64,000 bases of DNA, taken from assembly GCF_003265705.1 (NCBI RefSeq), contig NW_020312775.1, forward strand, positions 9,536,821 to 9,600,820, given 5' to 3'. The stretch's first letter is position 1; each line of letters starts with the position of its first letter. This stretch comes from Callorhinus ursinus. Lineage: Eukaryota > Chordata > Mammalia > Carnivora > Otariidae. Of the stretch, positions 1 to 9,775 are shown piece after piece. The notes beneath the pieces are model-generated. The model had not been told where the DNA came from. It searched no databases and worked only from the letters and a program-made list of their open reading frames with translations. A program made the position numbers and the translations under genes.

Positions 1-111
1 ATTATTCTTAACTCTTTTTGAAATTCTTCTAACTTTTTTTTTCCTTTTTCTTGATTTTCAACTGATTTGAATGCTATTTTCTTATTTTAAAAACACTAAA
101 ACCCCTGCAAG
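1..111. other. AT-rich flank upstream of the first L1
   Basis: T-rich then A-rich sequence with no recognisable repeat. It lies just 5' of the sense L1, whose 5' end I place near 112 by the GAAGGGAAAATGGCAGAAG-type start. I could not match it to the flank after the L1 tail, so no target duplication is established. Confidence 0.4.
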
Positions 112-1597
112 AGAAGGGAAAATGGCAGAAGAATAGGGGAACTTAATTTCCTCTGGCCCCTTGAATTCAGCTAGATATCTATCAAATTGTTTTCAACACC
201 TGTGAATTCAACCTGAGCTCTAAGAAAAGAATTGCTGCAATTTTACAATTAGAAAAGCGACCACTTTTTGCAAGGTAGGAGGTATGGAGAAATGAATTTG
301 AGGGGATAAATCCAAAGATAAACTGCAGGGGGAAGGAGTCTCTGTAAGCTGGCTACTGGAAAGTGATGTAGCAGTGGAATGCAAGATCGTAACTTTTGGA
401 AATCTGCTCTGGTGAGGAATGTCTCTGCCTGAAAGATAATCAGGTGGTGATGTGGGGCAGAATCTTAGGTAGGACAGTGTGGTCTCTGGATCTCTGGAGT
501 CACAGAAAGAACGGGGGTGTCTGAGTGCAGCAGAGTGCCCAAGCATTGGGGGGGGGTGGACCTGACTACAATCAGTGAGCCCAGGAGTGGGCTCTCAGCT
601 TGGTGTTGTTATAAACCACTAACCCCAGCAGGATCAGTGACCGCTCTTGGAGTAGGGGACCAGCAAGCCACAGAAACATGGTGAGACCCTCCTCCTTCTA
701 CCAGGAGGAGTGGCAAGAGTGCATTGCATGATGGGGCTACCACTCTCAGAGCAGAGGCCCAGCAAGTGGCAGAACTGTGGTGAGACCTCCATCCTTCTTC
801 CAGGAGGATGAGCGTGGGTGTCCTCTGCAGAAGTCTGCAGAGCTTGGCACAAAAAAAAGTGATTGACTGTTTTTCCCTGAGGGTCCATTGAAAACTAGGG
901 ATCGTGATCTTTAAGGTCTGGGGCTGGAGATTGGGGCAAAGCCAGTTTTATTTTTGTTTATTTATTTTTTATTCTCTAAAGCAGCAAGGAAAGCCTTCAA
1001 GGAACAAAAGCCACATAGATCAACCCAAAGCATCTTAAACTGAGCCTGGCTCCCTGGCAAGGGGTAGTGAAACTCCATTCAGGCAAAGATACCTGAGAAT
1101 CAGTGCAACAGGCCCCTCCCACAGAAGACCAGCAGGAACATCAGGCTAATACCAAGTTTACAGATCACACAGAACTGAGAAACACCTGAGCTAGGGGAAA
1201 ATAATATATAGAATCCAAGGTTTTTTTCTCATGATTCTTTAGTCTTCCAGCTTATTTTTTTCTTTTTCTCTGTTTTACCTTTTCAACTAGTTTCTTATTT
1301 TATCAGCTATTATTTTTAAGTTTTCTTTTTAAATTTTCATTTTTACATTTACATTTTATATATGTATTCTGCATTTTTGGCTTCCTTTCACTGTATTCAA
1401 TTTGATATATACATGTTTTTCTTTCTTTACAAATTTGGGATCTAATGTCTTCTAACAGATCAAAATACAACTAAGACCAAGTGTGTCACCCTGTTTTGTC
1501 CACCTGTTAGATTTTATTCTTTTTTTCCTTTTTATTTTCTTTTTTGGTTTAGGATCTCTTCAGGTTTGTCTAGTGTATATTTCACTGGAGGTGGTGG
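112..1597 (+). promoter_or_regulatory. L1 5'UTR (ancestral L1 promoter region)
   Basis: Non-coding sequence between the L1 start and ORF1. In L1 elements this segment carries the internal RNA polymerase II promoter. Its first 100 bases resemble the conserved 'ATGGCAGAAGAATAGGGG...' start, and the rest contains T-rich runs at 930-980 and 1220-1420. Open frames here on the minus strand (220-546, 634-888) have no protein-family resemblance and are chance. Present activity cannot be judged from sequence. Confidence 0.6.
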
Positions 1598-2535
1598 TTG
1601 ATATTTTTTTATTTCATTCTCTTGTTTGTTGATTCCTCTTGGGATAAAATAACTAGAAGGAGAAATTCACAACAAAAGAAAGAACCAGAGGCAATACTCT
1701 CTGCTGCAGATTTAATCAATAAGGATATAAGTATGATGTCAGACCTAGAATTCAGAATAATGATTATAAAGATACTAGGTAGGCTTGAAAAAAGCATAAA
1801 ATACACTAGAAAATCTCTTAGTGCAGAAAAAAATAAAGAACTAAAATCTAATCAGGCCAAAATTAAAAATGCTCTAACTGAGATGCAGTCTAAATTGGAT
1901 GCCCTAACAGCTAGGATAAATGAGGCAGAAGAGAGAGTCAGTGACATAAAAAACAAAGTGATGGAAAGTAAGGAAGCTGAGGAAAAGAGAAAAAAATACC
2001 ACTGGATAATTAGGGAGGCTTTGAGAAATCAGTGATAACATAAAGAGAAACAATATTAGAATAATTTGGATCCCAGAGGAAGAGGGAAGAGAGATAAGGA
2101 CAGAAGGTATATTTGAGGAAATCATAACTGAGAACTTCCCTAATCTGGGAAAGGAAACAGGTATTAAAGTCTAGGAGGCACAGAAAGCCCCTCAGAATCA
2201 ACAAAAATATATCAACACCCCAACAAATAATAGTGAAGCTTGCAAATTTCAGAGATAAAGAAAAAATCCTGAAAGCAGCTTAAAACAAGATGTCCTTAAC
2301 CTACAAGGGTAGAAACATTAGACTGACAGAAGACCTATCCACAGAGACCTGGCAGGGCACAAAGGGCTGGCATGTTATATTCAGGGTATTAAATGAGAAA
2401 AACATGCAGCCAAGAATACTTTATTCAGCAAGGCTGTCATTCTGAATAGAAAGAGAGATAAAGAGCTTGCAGGCCAAACATAAATTAAAAGAATTCGTGA
2501 TCACTAAACCAGCCTTGCAAGAAATATTAAGGTGG
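1598..2535 (+). pseudogene. L1 ORF1 relic (RNA-binding coiled-coil protein)
   Basis: ORF1p is the trimeric nucleic-acid chaperone of L1. The first open stretch (1598-2035) encodes a heptad-rich segment with SDLEFRIMIIKILGRLEKS and a later RINEAEERVSDIKNKVMESK, typical of the ORF1p coiled coil. After a stop at 2033 the homology continues in other frames: an RRM-like part, then a C-terminal domain with an 'IRLTEDLSTETW' segment near 2318 and 'MQPRILYSARLSF' near 2404, ending near 2535. The frame is broken by stops and small indels, so no product is expected. The A-rich, low-GC composition matches L1 coding strands. The start is nominal; the real ORF1 start may be a few codons inside. Confidence 0.8.
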
Positions 2536-2937
2536 GATCCTGTAAGTGAAGAGAGAGCCCAAGAGTAACATAGATCAGAAAGAAACACAGACAATCTACA
2601 GAAACAAGGACTTTACAGGTAATACAATGACACTAAATTCATATCTCAATAGTTACTCTAAATATAAATGGGCTAAATGCTCCAATCAAAAGACACAGGG
2701 TATCAAATTGGATAAAAAAGCAAGCACCATCCATATGCTGTCTACAAGAGACTCATTTTTGACCTAGAAAAAAACCCTCCACATTGAAAGTGAGGGTGTG
2801 GACAACCATTTATAATGCTAATGGACATCAAAAGAAAACTGGGTTAGCAATCTCATATCAGACAAATTAGATTTTAAACAAAAGACTATAGGAAGAGATG
2901 AAGAGGGACACCATATCATACTTAAAGGATCTACCCA

Positions 2938-3124
2938 GGTGCCTGGGTGGCTCAGGTGGTTGAGCGTCTGCCTTCAGCTCAGGTCATGATTCCAGGGTCC
3001 TGGGATCGAGTCCTGCATTGGGCTCCCTGCTCCTTGGGAGCCAGCTTCTCCCTCTGCCTCTCTCTCTCTCTCTCTCTCAATATCTCTCTCTCTCTCATGA
3101 ATAAATAAATAAAATCTTTCAAAA
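2938..3124 (+). mobile_element. Can-SINE inside L1 ORF2
   Basis: tRNA-derived head GGTGCCTGGGTGGCTCAG, B-box-like GGATCGAGTCC, a (TC)n stretch, then AATAAATAAA and a short A run. A perfect 14-bp target duplication, AAAGGATCTACCCA, is at 2924-2937 and 3125-3138. The target is L1 endonuclease sequence, so the SINE is younger than that L1. Confidence 0.97.
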
Positions 3125-4426
3125 AAAGGATCTACCCAACAAGAAGATGTAACAACTATAAATATTTATGCTCCTAACTTGGGAGCAGCCAATTATATTA
3201 ACCAATTAATAACCAAATTAAAGAAACACATTGATAATACTACAATAATAGTAGGGGACTTCAACACCCCACTTGCAGCAATGGACAGATCATCTAAGCA
3301 GAAGATCAACAAGGAAACAAGGGCTTTGAATGATGCACTGGACCAGATGGACTTCACAGATAAATACAGAGCATTCCATCCTAAAGCAACAGAATACACA
3401 TTATTCTCGAGGACACATGGAACACTCTCCAGAATAGATGACATACTGGATCACAAATCAAGTCTCAACTGGTACCAAAAAATTGGGATTATTTCCTGCA
3501 TATTTTCAGACCAAAATGCTTTGAAACTTGAACTCAATCACAAGAGGAAATTTGGAAGGAACTCAAACACTTGGAGGTTAAAGGACATCCTACTAAACAA
3601 TGAATAGGTCAACCAGAAATAAAGAAGAATTAAAAAAAAATCATGGAAGAAAATAAAAATGAAAACACAACTGTTCAAAACCTTTAGGAAGCAGCAAAGG
3701 CAGTCCTAAGAGGGAAGTACATAGCAGTACAAGCCTTTCTCAAGAAACAAGAAAATTATTAAATACACAACATAACCATACACATAAAGGAGCTGGAAAG
3801 GGAACAGCAAATAGAGCCTAAACCCAGCAGGAAAAGAGAATTAATAAAAATTAGAGCAGACATCAATGAAATCAAAACCAAAAGAACAGAAAAACAGATC
3901 AATGAAACTAGGATCTAGTTCCTTGAAAGAATTAATAAGATTGATAAACTCCTAGCCAGACTTATCAAAAAGAGAAGACAAAGGACCAAAATTAATAAAT
4001 AAAGAAGTCACATTCTCACTTTTCTCAGATGACATGATAGTTTATGGGGAAAACCCAAAAGACCCCACCCCAAAATTGCTAGAACTCATACAACAATTCA
4101 GCAAAGTGGCAGGATATAAAATCAATGTACCAAAATCAGTTGCATTTCTATAAACAAACAATGAAACAGAAGAAAGAGAAATTAATGAGTTGATCCCATT
4201 AGAATTGCACCAAAAACCATCAGAAACCTAGGAATAAACCTAACCAAAGAGGCAAAGTATCTGCACTCTAAAAACTAGAGAACACTTTTGAAAGAAACAG
4301 AGGAAGACACAAAGAGATGGAAAAACATTCCATGCTCATGGATTGAAGGAATAAATATTGTTAAAATGTCTATGCTGCCCAGAGCAATCTACACAGTTAA
4401 TGCAATCCCTAACAAAATACCATCAA

Positions 4427-4448
4427 AAAAAGAAAAAAGAAAAAGAAA
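4427..4448 (+). mobile_element. A/G-rich micro-insertion with target duplication (tail-only event)
   Basis: A purine stretch made of AAAAG-type units interrupts the L1 ORF2 relic. It is bracketed by a direct repeat, ACAAAATACCATCA, at about 4412-4425 and 4449-4462. Other L1 copies have a single ACCAAAATACCATCA-like segment here. The structure is what a retrotransposition event leaving only an A-rich tail would give. Slippage plus duplication is the alternative. Confidence 0.55.
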
Positions 4449-5200
4449 ACAAAATACCATCAATATTTTTCACAGAGCTGAAACAAATAATCCTAAAATT
4501 TGTATGGAACCAGAAGAGACCCTGAATAGCCAGAGGAATGTTGAAAAAGAAAACCAAAGCTGGTGGCAACACAATGTCAGACTTCAAGCTCTGTTACAAA
4601 TCTGTAATCTTCAAAACAGTATCGTACTGGCACAAAAACAGACACATAGATCAATGGAACAGAATAAAGAACCCAGAAAGACCCTCAACTTGATGGTGAA
4701 TTAATTTTCAAGAAAGCCCAATGGAAAAAATGTCTCTTCAGAAAATGGTGTTGGGAAAATTGGACAGCCACATGCAGAAGAATCAACTGGACCTGTTTCT
4801 TTCACCATACATAAAGGTAAACTCAAAATGGATGAAAGACCTAAATGTGAGATAGGAATCCACAATGAGACAGCACCTCACACCAGTCAGAGTGACTAAA
4901 ATTAACAAGTCAGTAAACAACAAATATTGGTGAGGATGTGGAGAAAGGGGAACCCTTTTACATTGTTGGTGGAAATGCAAGCTACTCTAGAAAACCGTAG
5001 AGAGGTTCCTCAAGAAGCTAAAAATGGAGCCACACTATGACCCTGGAATTGCACTACTAAGTATTTACTCCAAAGATACAAATGTAGTGATCCAAAGGGG
5101 CACCTGCAACCCGATATTTATAGCAGCAATGCTCACAAGAGCCACACTATGGAAAGAGACCAGATATCCATTGACGGAGGAATGGATAAATAAGATGTGG

Positions 5201-5296
5201 TAGATATATATGTATACATATATATAGATATAGATATAGATGATATAGATATAGATATAGATATATAGATAGATAGATAGATACACACACACACAC
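5201..5296. repeat. Compound microsatellite (GATATA)n-(GATA)n-(CA)n in L1 3' region
   Basis: Tandem TAGATA/GATATA units, then five GATA-like units, then (AC)n. It lies where other L1 copies carry a short ATATATACACA block, so it grew in place after insertion. The short minus-strand frames here (5065-5315) only encode runs of Ile, Tyr and Ser. Confidence 0.9.
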
Positions 5297-5707
5297 TCAA
5301 TAGAATATTAGCCATCAGAAAGGATGAAATCTTACTGTTTATATCGACATGGATGGAACTGGATGGTATTATGCTGGGTAAAATAAGTCAATCAGAGAAA
5401 GACAATTATCATATGGTTTCACTCTTATGAGGAATATAAGAACACAGAGGATCATAGGAAAAGTGAGAGGAAAACTTAATGGAAAGATATCAGAGAGGGA
5501 GACAAACCATATGAGACTCTTGACTCTGGGAAATAAACTGTTGATATATGCAACTGATGAATTACTGCACTTTACATCTGAAACTAATGATGTTCTATAT
5601 GTTGCCTAATTGAATTTAAATAAAAGAAAAAAGACTAAAAAAAAAACCAAACCTTAACCTTAAAATAAAATATAATTCTCCCACTTCCTGTTGCTCTCTA
5701 CTCCTTT

Positions 5708-5768
5708 ATGTGTGTAAGTTTGTGTGTGTGTGTGTGTGCATATGTGTGTGTCTATATGTGTGTGTGTT
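5708..5768. repeat. (TG)n microsatellite
   Basis: Imperfect TG dinucleotide tract with ATATG and CTATATG interruptions, in single-copy sequence 60 bases after the L1 tail. Alternating purine-pyrimidine tracts of this kind can adopt Z-DNA and are often length-polymorphic. Confidence 0.92.
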
Positions 5769-6619
5769 TTCAGGAGCTTCTAAATATTTGTTTCCATTTT
5801 AAATGCCAATTTTTAATTATTTATAAATATTTATGAACATATATTTCTTCCCCATGTTGTGGAGCCTCACTGTCCTCAAAAAGTATGTAGCTTTGATTGT
5901 GAATGAGATTTATGAAAAAATTGGAGTTGGTGTCAAATTGCTACCTACCCTACTCAGGTATTGTTATACTGTCAGGAAGTAAAAAAAAAAAAATAAGATT
6001 CTTTGAGACATTTTGTTTGAAACAGGAAAGGCAAACCATAATAACAAGTACAGAAACTGACCTACACCAAATGAAATGATGACAATGTATGGAAATCACA
6101 GTGTACAGAGACTATGCTACTTTTCTGTTTTCTTCAAGAATGTGTGTAAAAGGCCTGTCAGATGTGCCATTCTGACTAGGTGAATGCCCACAGCACAAAT
6201 TTATTACACAGAATTCATGTGTTCCACAGAATTTCATTATCTTTGTTAATATTGTTAATATTATCATATTGCTAATTCCATTAAATGTGATTACACTGTG
6301 TAAAATTGCATGAGGCACAATCTGATATTTCTACATCCTCTATGAATTAAAGTTGTATTTTTCATTTATATTATCTATAAATGAGAATTGATAAATATGT
6401 ACCAACCAATGTCATGCCCACTCCCCTCAACTATTTAAATAGAGAAATTAGATTATAGGTATATTAGTTTGATGTAAGAAAGAGACAGTCAAAAAGCATT
6501 GTTAAGGCATATGACATTACAAACCACAAACCATTGTTGATGTTCAAACGGAATGTTGGTGAAAAGTTTCATTGATAACCTTGTAAGTTACACTTTCAAG
6601 AGTACTTTCAGGAACAGTT
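5769..6619. other. Single-copy AT-rich stretch
   Basis: No repeat family or coding potential recognised. A poly-A run lies near 5982-5995. The short frame at 6112-6318 (minus) has no recognisable domain. Confidence 0.5.
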
Positions 6620-6970
6620 ATTACCTGTGGGGTTTTGAGCAAATTGCTTTTCAGAACTTCAGTTTTTCCTTTTGTAAAGTGGGATGGGTGACAGAATTTG
6701 TATAAGACCAAATGAAAGAATGCATATAAAAACCTTTGAGGGAGCCTGGGTGGCTCAGTTGGTTGGGCAACTGCCTTCGGCTCAGGTCATGATCCTGGAG
6801 TCCTGGGATCGAGTCCCGCATCGGGCTCCCTGCTCAGCAGGGAGTCTGCTCCTCCCTCTGACTCCCCCCTCTCGTGCTCTCTCTATCTCATTCTCTCTCT
6901 CAAAATAAATAAATAAAATCTTTAAAAAAAAAAAACAAAAAAAAACCTTTGATAACTCCAAGGCCCCAAA
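6620..6970 (+). mobile_element. MIR relic split by a Can-SINE
   Basis: The stretch 6620-6727 reads like the MIR core and 3' part: a 'GGTTTTGAGCAAATTGCTT' segment, then 'CTTCAGTTTTTCC', then a GTAAAGTGGG-like segment and an 'ATGAAAGAATGCATAT' segment. MIRs are tRNA-derived SINEs shared by all mammals, so this is far older than the Can-SINE at 6740-6940 that interrupts it. It probably ends soon after 6953. Confidence 0.6.
6740..6940 (+). mobile_element. Can-SINE in MIR
   Basis: Complete head, B-box-like GGATCGAGTCCC, pyrimidine tract with CTCGTGCTCTCTC, AATAAATAAATAAAATC tail and long A run. Perfect 12-bp duplication AAAAACCTTTGA at 6728-6739 and 6941-6952. Confidence 0.97.
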
Positions 6971-7342
6971 CATGATGGCCTAAGCCCTTTAAATGGTAAC
7001 ACTTGGAAATATTACCACAGAATGAATAAGAAGATACAGATAGTTCTTAAAATGGAAAAATAGAACAAGGGTAATTGAACTGTTTGTGTTTTATCATTTT
7101 TAAGAATGAACTTAAATTAGAATCATATTTGTTGTAGTATTTGCTCATTCATCAGATGATTGGTATAGAGTACTATGTTTATGAACTAATATTTTATATC
7201 TCTGAAGAAGGTAATATAAGACATCTGAGAGATGTAGAAAGTCTCAGAAGTGATAAATTGGTCAAAGTTATTGCCAGAGCTATGACTAACATGTATTTAC
7301 AATACATAATGGCTTATAATACACTAACACAGAGTTTGTATT
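6971..7342. other. Single-copy stretch between SINEs
   Basis: No repeat or gene signal seen. The 72-codon frame at 7141-7359 has no recognisable family and ends in the next SINE junction. Confidence 0.45.
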
Positions 7343-7358
7343 ACAAAAGTTATGTATA

Positions 7359-7560
7359 GGGTGCCTGGGTGGCTCAGTTGGTTAAGCGACTGCCTTTGGC
7401 TCAGGTCATGATCCTGGAGTCCCGGGATTGAGTCCCGCATCGGGGTCCCCGCTCAGCGGGGAGTCTGCTTCTCCCTCTGACCCTCTTCCTTCTCGTGCTC
7501 TGTATCTCTCATTCTCTCTCTCTCTCAAATAAATAAATAAAATCTTTAAAAAAAAACAAA
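7359..7560 (+). mobile_element. Can-SINE
   Basis: Same subtype as the copy at 6740: both share GGAGTCC and a CTCGTGCTCT stretch. Perfect 16-bp duplication ACAAAAGTTATGTATA at 7343-7358 and 7561-7576. The long perfect duplication and well-kept body suggest a relatively recent insertion. Confidence 0.97.
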
Positions 7561-7576
7561 ACAAAAGTTATGTATA

Positions 7577-7892
7577 CCCTATGACAATTTAAACTTTGAT
7601 TATCCATTTAAAATATTTATTTCTGGGCACTAGATATATAGCAGTGAATAAGATAGGTATATAAAACCTGACCTCATGGAGGTTGCATTCAAGTCCTAAA
7701 AGGCAATAAGTGCATAAAATAAAATCAATGAGTTCCTTTTCATGTTATTATCTTATCTGTCAAAAAATAACTATTGTCAAAAACTTGATGCCTCTCCTTT
7801 CATATTTTTTCTGATCCTCACACAAACATACATGTGCATTTAGATGCTTGATTTTGCTTTGTACAAATGTAGGATTATATAATACATGTTAT
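7577..7892. other. Single-copy stretch
   Basis: AT-rich, with no repeat or coding signal recognised. Confidence 0.45.
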
Positions 7893-7907
7893 TATATGTT
7901 GGTTTTA

Positions 7908-8099
7908 TTTTTTTAAGATTATTTATTTATTTATTTATTTGTGAAAGATAGAGAGAGAGAGAGCACAGAGGGAGAGTGAGAGGGAGAAGCAGACTCCCGG
8001 CTGAGCAGAGAGCCTGATGTGGGGCTGGATCCCAGGACCCTGAGATCATGACCTGAGCTGAAGGCAGATGCTTAACTGACTGAGCCACCCAGGCGCCCC
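7908..8099 (-). mobile_element. Can-SINE, antisense
   Basis: Reads on the plus strand as T-run, ATTTATTTATTT, (GA)n, then the reverse of the tRNA-like head ending GAGCCACCCAGGCGCCC. The 15-bp duplication TATATGTTGGTTTTA (7893-7907) pairs with 8100-8114, with one T/C difference. Confidence 0.96.
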
Positions 8100-8114
8100 T
8101 ATACGTTGGTTTTA

Positions 8115-8486
8115 GTTACTTAACAAAATACCAGGGACATTGTTTCAAGTATTTTTTTCACTTTATGTGCCCTTTTAAGTTTATTGATTAAAGAAAAACT
8201 AATAATACACAAGCTTTTGCCTACTTTTTTCTTCTGAAGTTGTAGTTATTTTTGTTATATTTTGTTGTCATTGATTAGAAGATTTCTAACTAAAGCAACG
8301 TGCAATGTTAAGATATTTCTAAATAATTCCTAGCAAGTAGAAAGTCTCAAGAACTATAAATTGGTGAAAATAATGATTGCATAAAGTTACCATGTATGTG
8401 GCCAGATATTTGTTTGGAGTAGAGAAAAAAATAATTCTTAGTAACATAATTTTACACAAATTTTAGTCAGGTTATTTTATTTGCTT
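8115..8486. other. Single-copy AT-rich stretch
   Basis: No repeat recognised. It ends where the antisense L1 3' end starts (GTTTTTATTTAAATTCCAC). Confidence 0.45.
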
Positions 8487-8537
8487 AAAGTTTTTATTTA
8501 AATTCCACTTAGCTAACATGTGGTTTAATTTTACTTT

Positions 8538-8735
8538 CTTTTTTTAAGATTTTATTTATTTATTTGACACAGGGTTGGGGGAGAGAGCAAGCACAAGCAC
8601 GGGGGATGGCAGGCAGAGGGAGAAGCAGGCTCCCTGCTGAGCAAGGAACCCGATGTGGGACTCGATCCCAGGACGCTGGGATCATGACCCAAGCCAAAGG
8701 CAGCTGCTTAACATACTGAGCTGCCCAGGTGCCCC
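8538..8735 (-). mobile_element. Can-SINE, antisense, in L1 3' end
   Basis: Complete but more diverged copy: the head shows ACATACTGAGCTGCCCAGG in place of GACTGAGCCACCCAGG. Flanks TAATTTTACTTT (8526-8537) and TAATATTGGTTT (8736-8747) form an imperfect duplication (9 of 12). It splits the L1 3' end 40 bases from its terminus. Confidence 0.9.
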
Positions 8736-8899
8736 TAATATTGGTTTCAGGTGTAGTTTCAGTGTTCATCAAAGTGCCCTCCTTAATATCCATAACCCAT
8801 TTAACACATCCACCTGCACACATCCCCTTCATCAACCCTCAGGTTCTTCTCTATATTTAAGATTCTGTTTCATGGTTTGCTTCTTCCCCCACCCCATGT

Positions 8900-9728
8900 T
8901 CACCTGTTTCATTTCTTAAATTCCACTCATGAGTGAAATCATATGGTATTTGTCTTTCTCTGACTGACATATTTAGCTTTGCATAATACATTCTAGTTCC
9001 ATCCGTGTAATTGCAAATGGCAAGATTTCATTTTTTATGGCATATATATATCTTCCTTATCCATTCATCAGTCGATGGACATTTGGGTTCTTTCCATAAT
9101 TTGGCTATTGTTGATAATGATGTTATAAACATCAGAGTGCTTGTATCCTTTAAATCAGTATTTTTGTATCCTATGGGTAATTACCTAGTAGTGCAGTTGC
9201 TGGATCATAGGGTGTTTCTATTTTTAACTTTTTGAGGAACATCCATACTGTTTTCCAGACTGGCTTCACCAGTTGGCACACCCACCAACAGAATAAGAGG
9301 GATCCCCTTTCTCTGCATCCTCCCCAACATCTGTTGTTTCCTGTGATGTTAATTTTAACCATTCTGAAAGATATGAGATGATATCTCATTGTAGTTTTGT
9401 TATTTATTTCCATGATGATGAGTGATGTTGAGCATCTTTTCATGTGCTTGTTAGCCATGTGTATGTCTTCTTTGGAAAAGTGTATATTCATTTCTTCTGC
9501 CCATTTCTTAACTGGGTTATTTGTTTTGGGGTGTTGAGTTTTATCAGTTTTTTATACATTTTGGATACGAACCCTTTATCAGATATGTCATTTGCAAATA
9601 TCTTCTCCCATTCCAAAGGTTGCCTTTTAGTTTTGTTGGTTGTTTCCTTTGCTGTGCAGGAGCATTTTATCTTTTTTAAAATATTTTATTTATTTGACAG
9701 AGGGAGAGCAAGAGCAAGAGTGAGAGCG

Positions 9729-9775
<47 letters not shown>

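Larger units (their letters stand above)
2625..5430 (+). pseudogene. L1 ORF2 relic (endonuclease and reverse transcriptase), internally deleted
   Basis: ORF2p nicks target DNA and reverse-transcribes L1 RNA. The N-terminal AP-like endonuclease is recognisable: 'LTLNINGLNAPIKRHR' near 2645-2690, 'LQETHF' near 2740, VGDFNTPL near 3251-3275, and a final SRIDDILDHK near 3430. The last motif is normally SRIDHILGHK, so the conserved His is changed. A SINE (2938-3124) splits the domain. Most of the reverse-transcriptase palm is missing: sequence resumes at FSDDM (about 4019) with the [18 protein letters not shown] segment following. The C-terminal region runs on in broken frames with a second deletion near 4860. 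The longest surviving frame is 3179-3607 (142 codons). Certainly non-functional. Confidence 0.85.
112..5640 (+). mobile_element. LINE-1, sense, near full length with internal deletions
   Basis: This copy has all L1 parts in order: a long non-coding 5'UTR (about 112-1597), an ORF1 relic, an ORF2 relic, and a short 3' end with an A-rich tail at about 5622-5650. Two internal deletions are visible by comparison with the other L1 copies in the window. At about 3990-4010 the text jumps from the region after the endonuclease to the sequence just before the reverse-transcriptase FADD box. At about 4855-4865 it jumps from the '[13 protein letters not shown]'-type segment to the 'PHTSQS'-type segment near the ORF2 end. 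A Can-SINE sits in the endonuclease region, and a compound microsatellite replaces the usual ATATA block near the 3' end. Many stops and frameshifts show it is dead. It is an older carnivore/eutherian L1 than the copies at 38 and 63 kb. Confidence 0.93.

Noticed and set aside
1598..2035. Coiled-coil ORF as a host gene
   Set aside because: The heptads and following segments are L1 ORF1p, within a clear L1 with ORF2 downstream.
2938..3010. tRNA-like heads (A-box and B-box text) as tRNA genes
   Set aside because: They are Can-SINE heads: no cloverleaf with intact acceptor stem, and each is followed by a SINE body, tail and target duplication.
112..5650. Target duplication for the first L1
   Set aside because: Flanks AAAACACTAAAACCCCTG and AAAACCAAACCTTAACC look alike only because both are A/C-rich; no convincing match.
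5708..5768. (TG)n tract as a regulatory element
   Set aside because: Only composition supports it; no nearby gene or promoter is visible.
6684..6908. Recurrent peptide '[18 protein letters not shown]' in several frames
   Set aside because: It is the translation of the Can-SINE head and reappears at 8560-8835, 9686-10138, 24304-24516 and 56000-56233. It is not a protein family.
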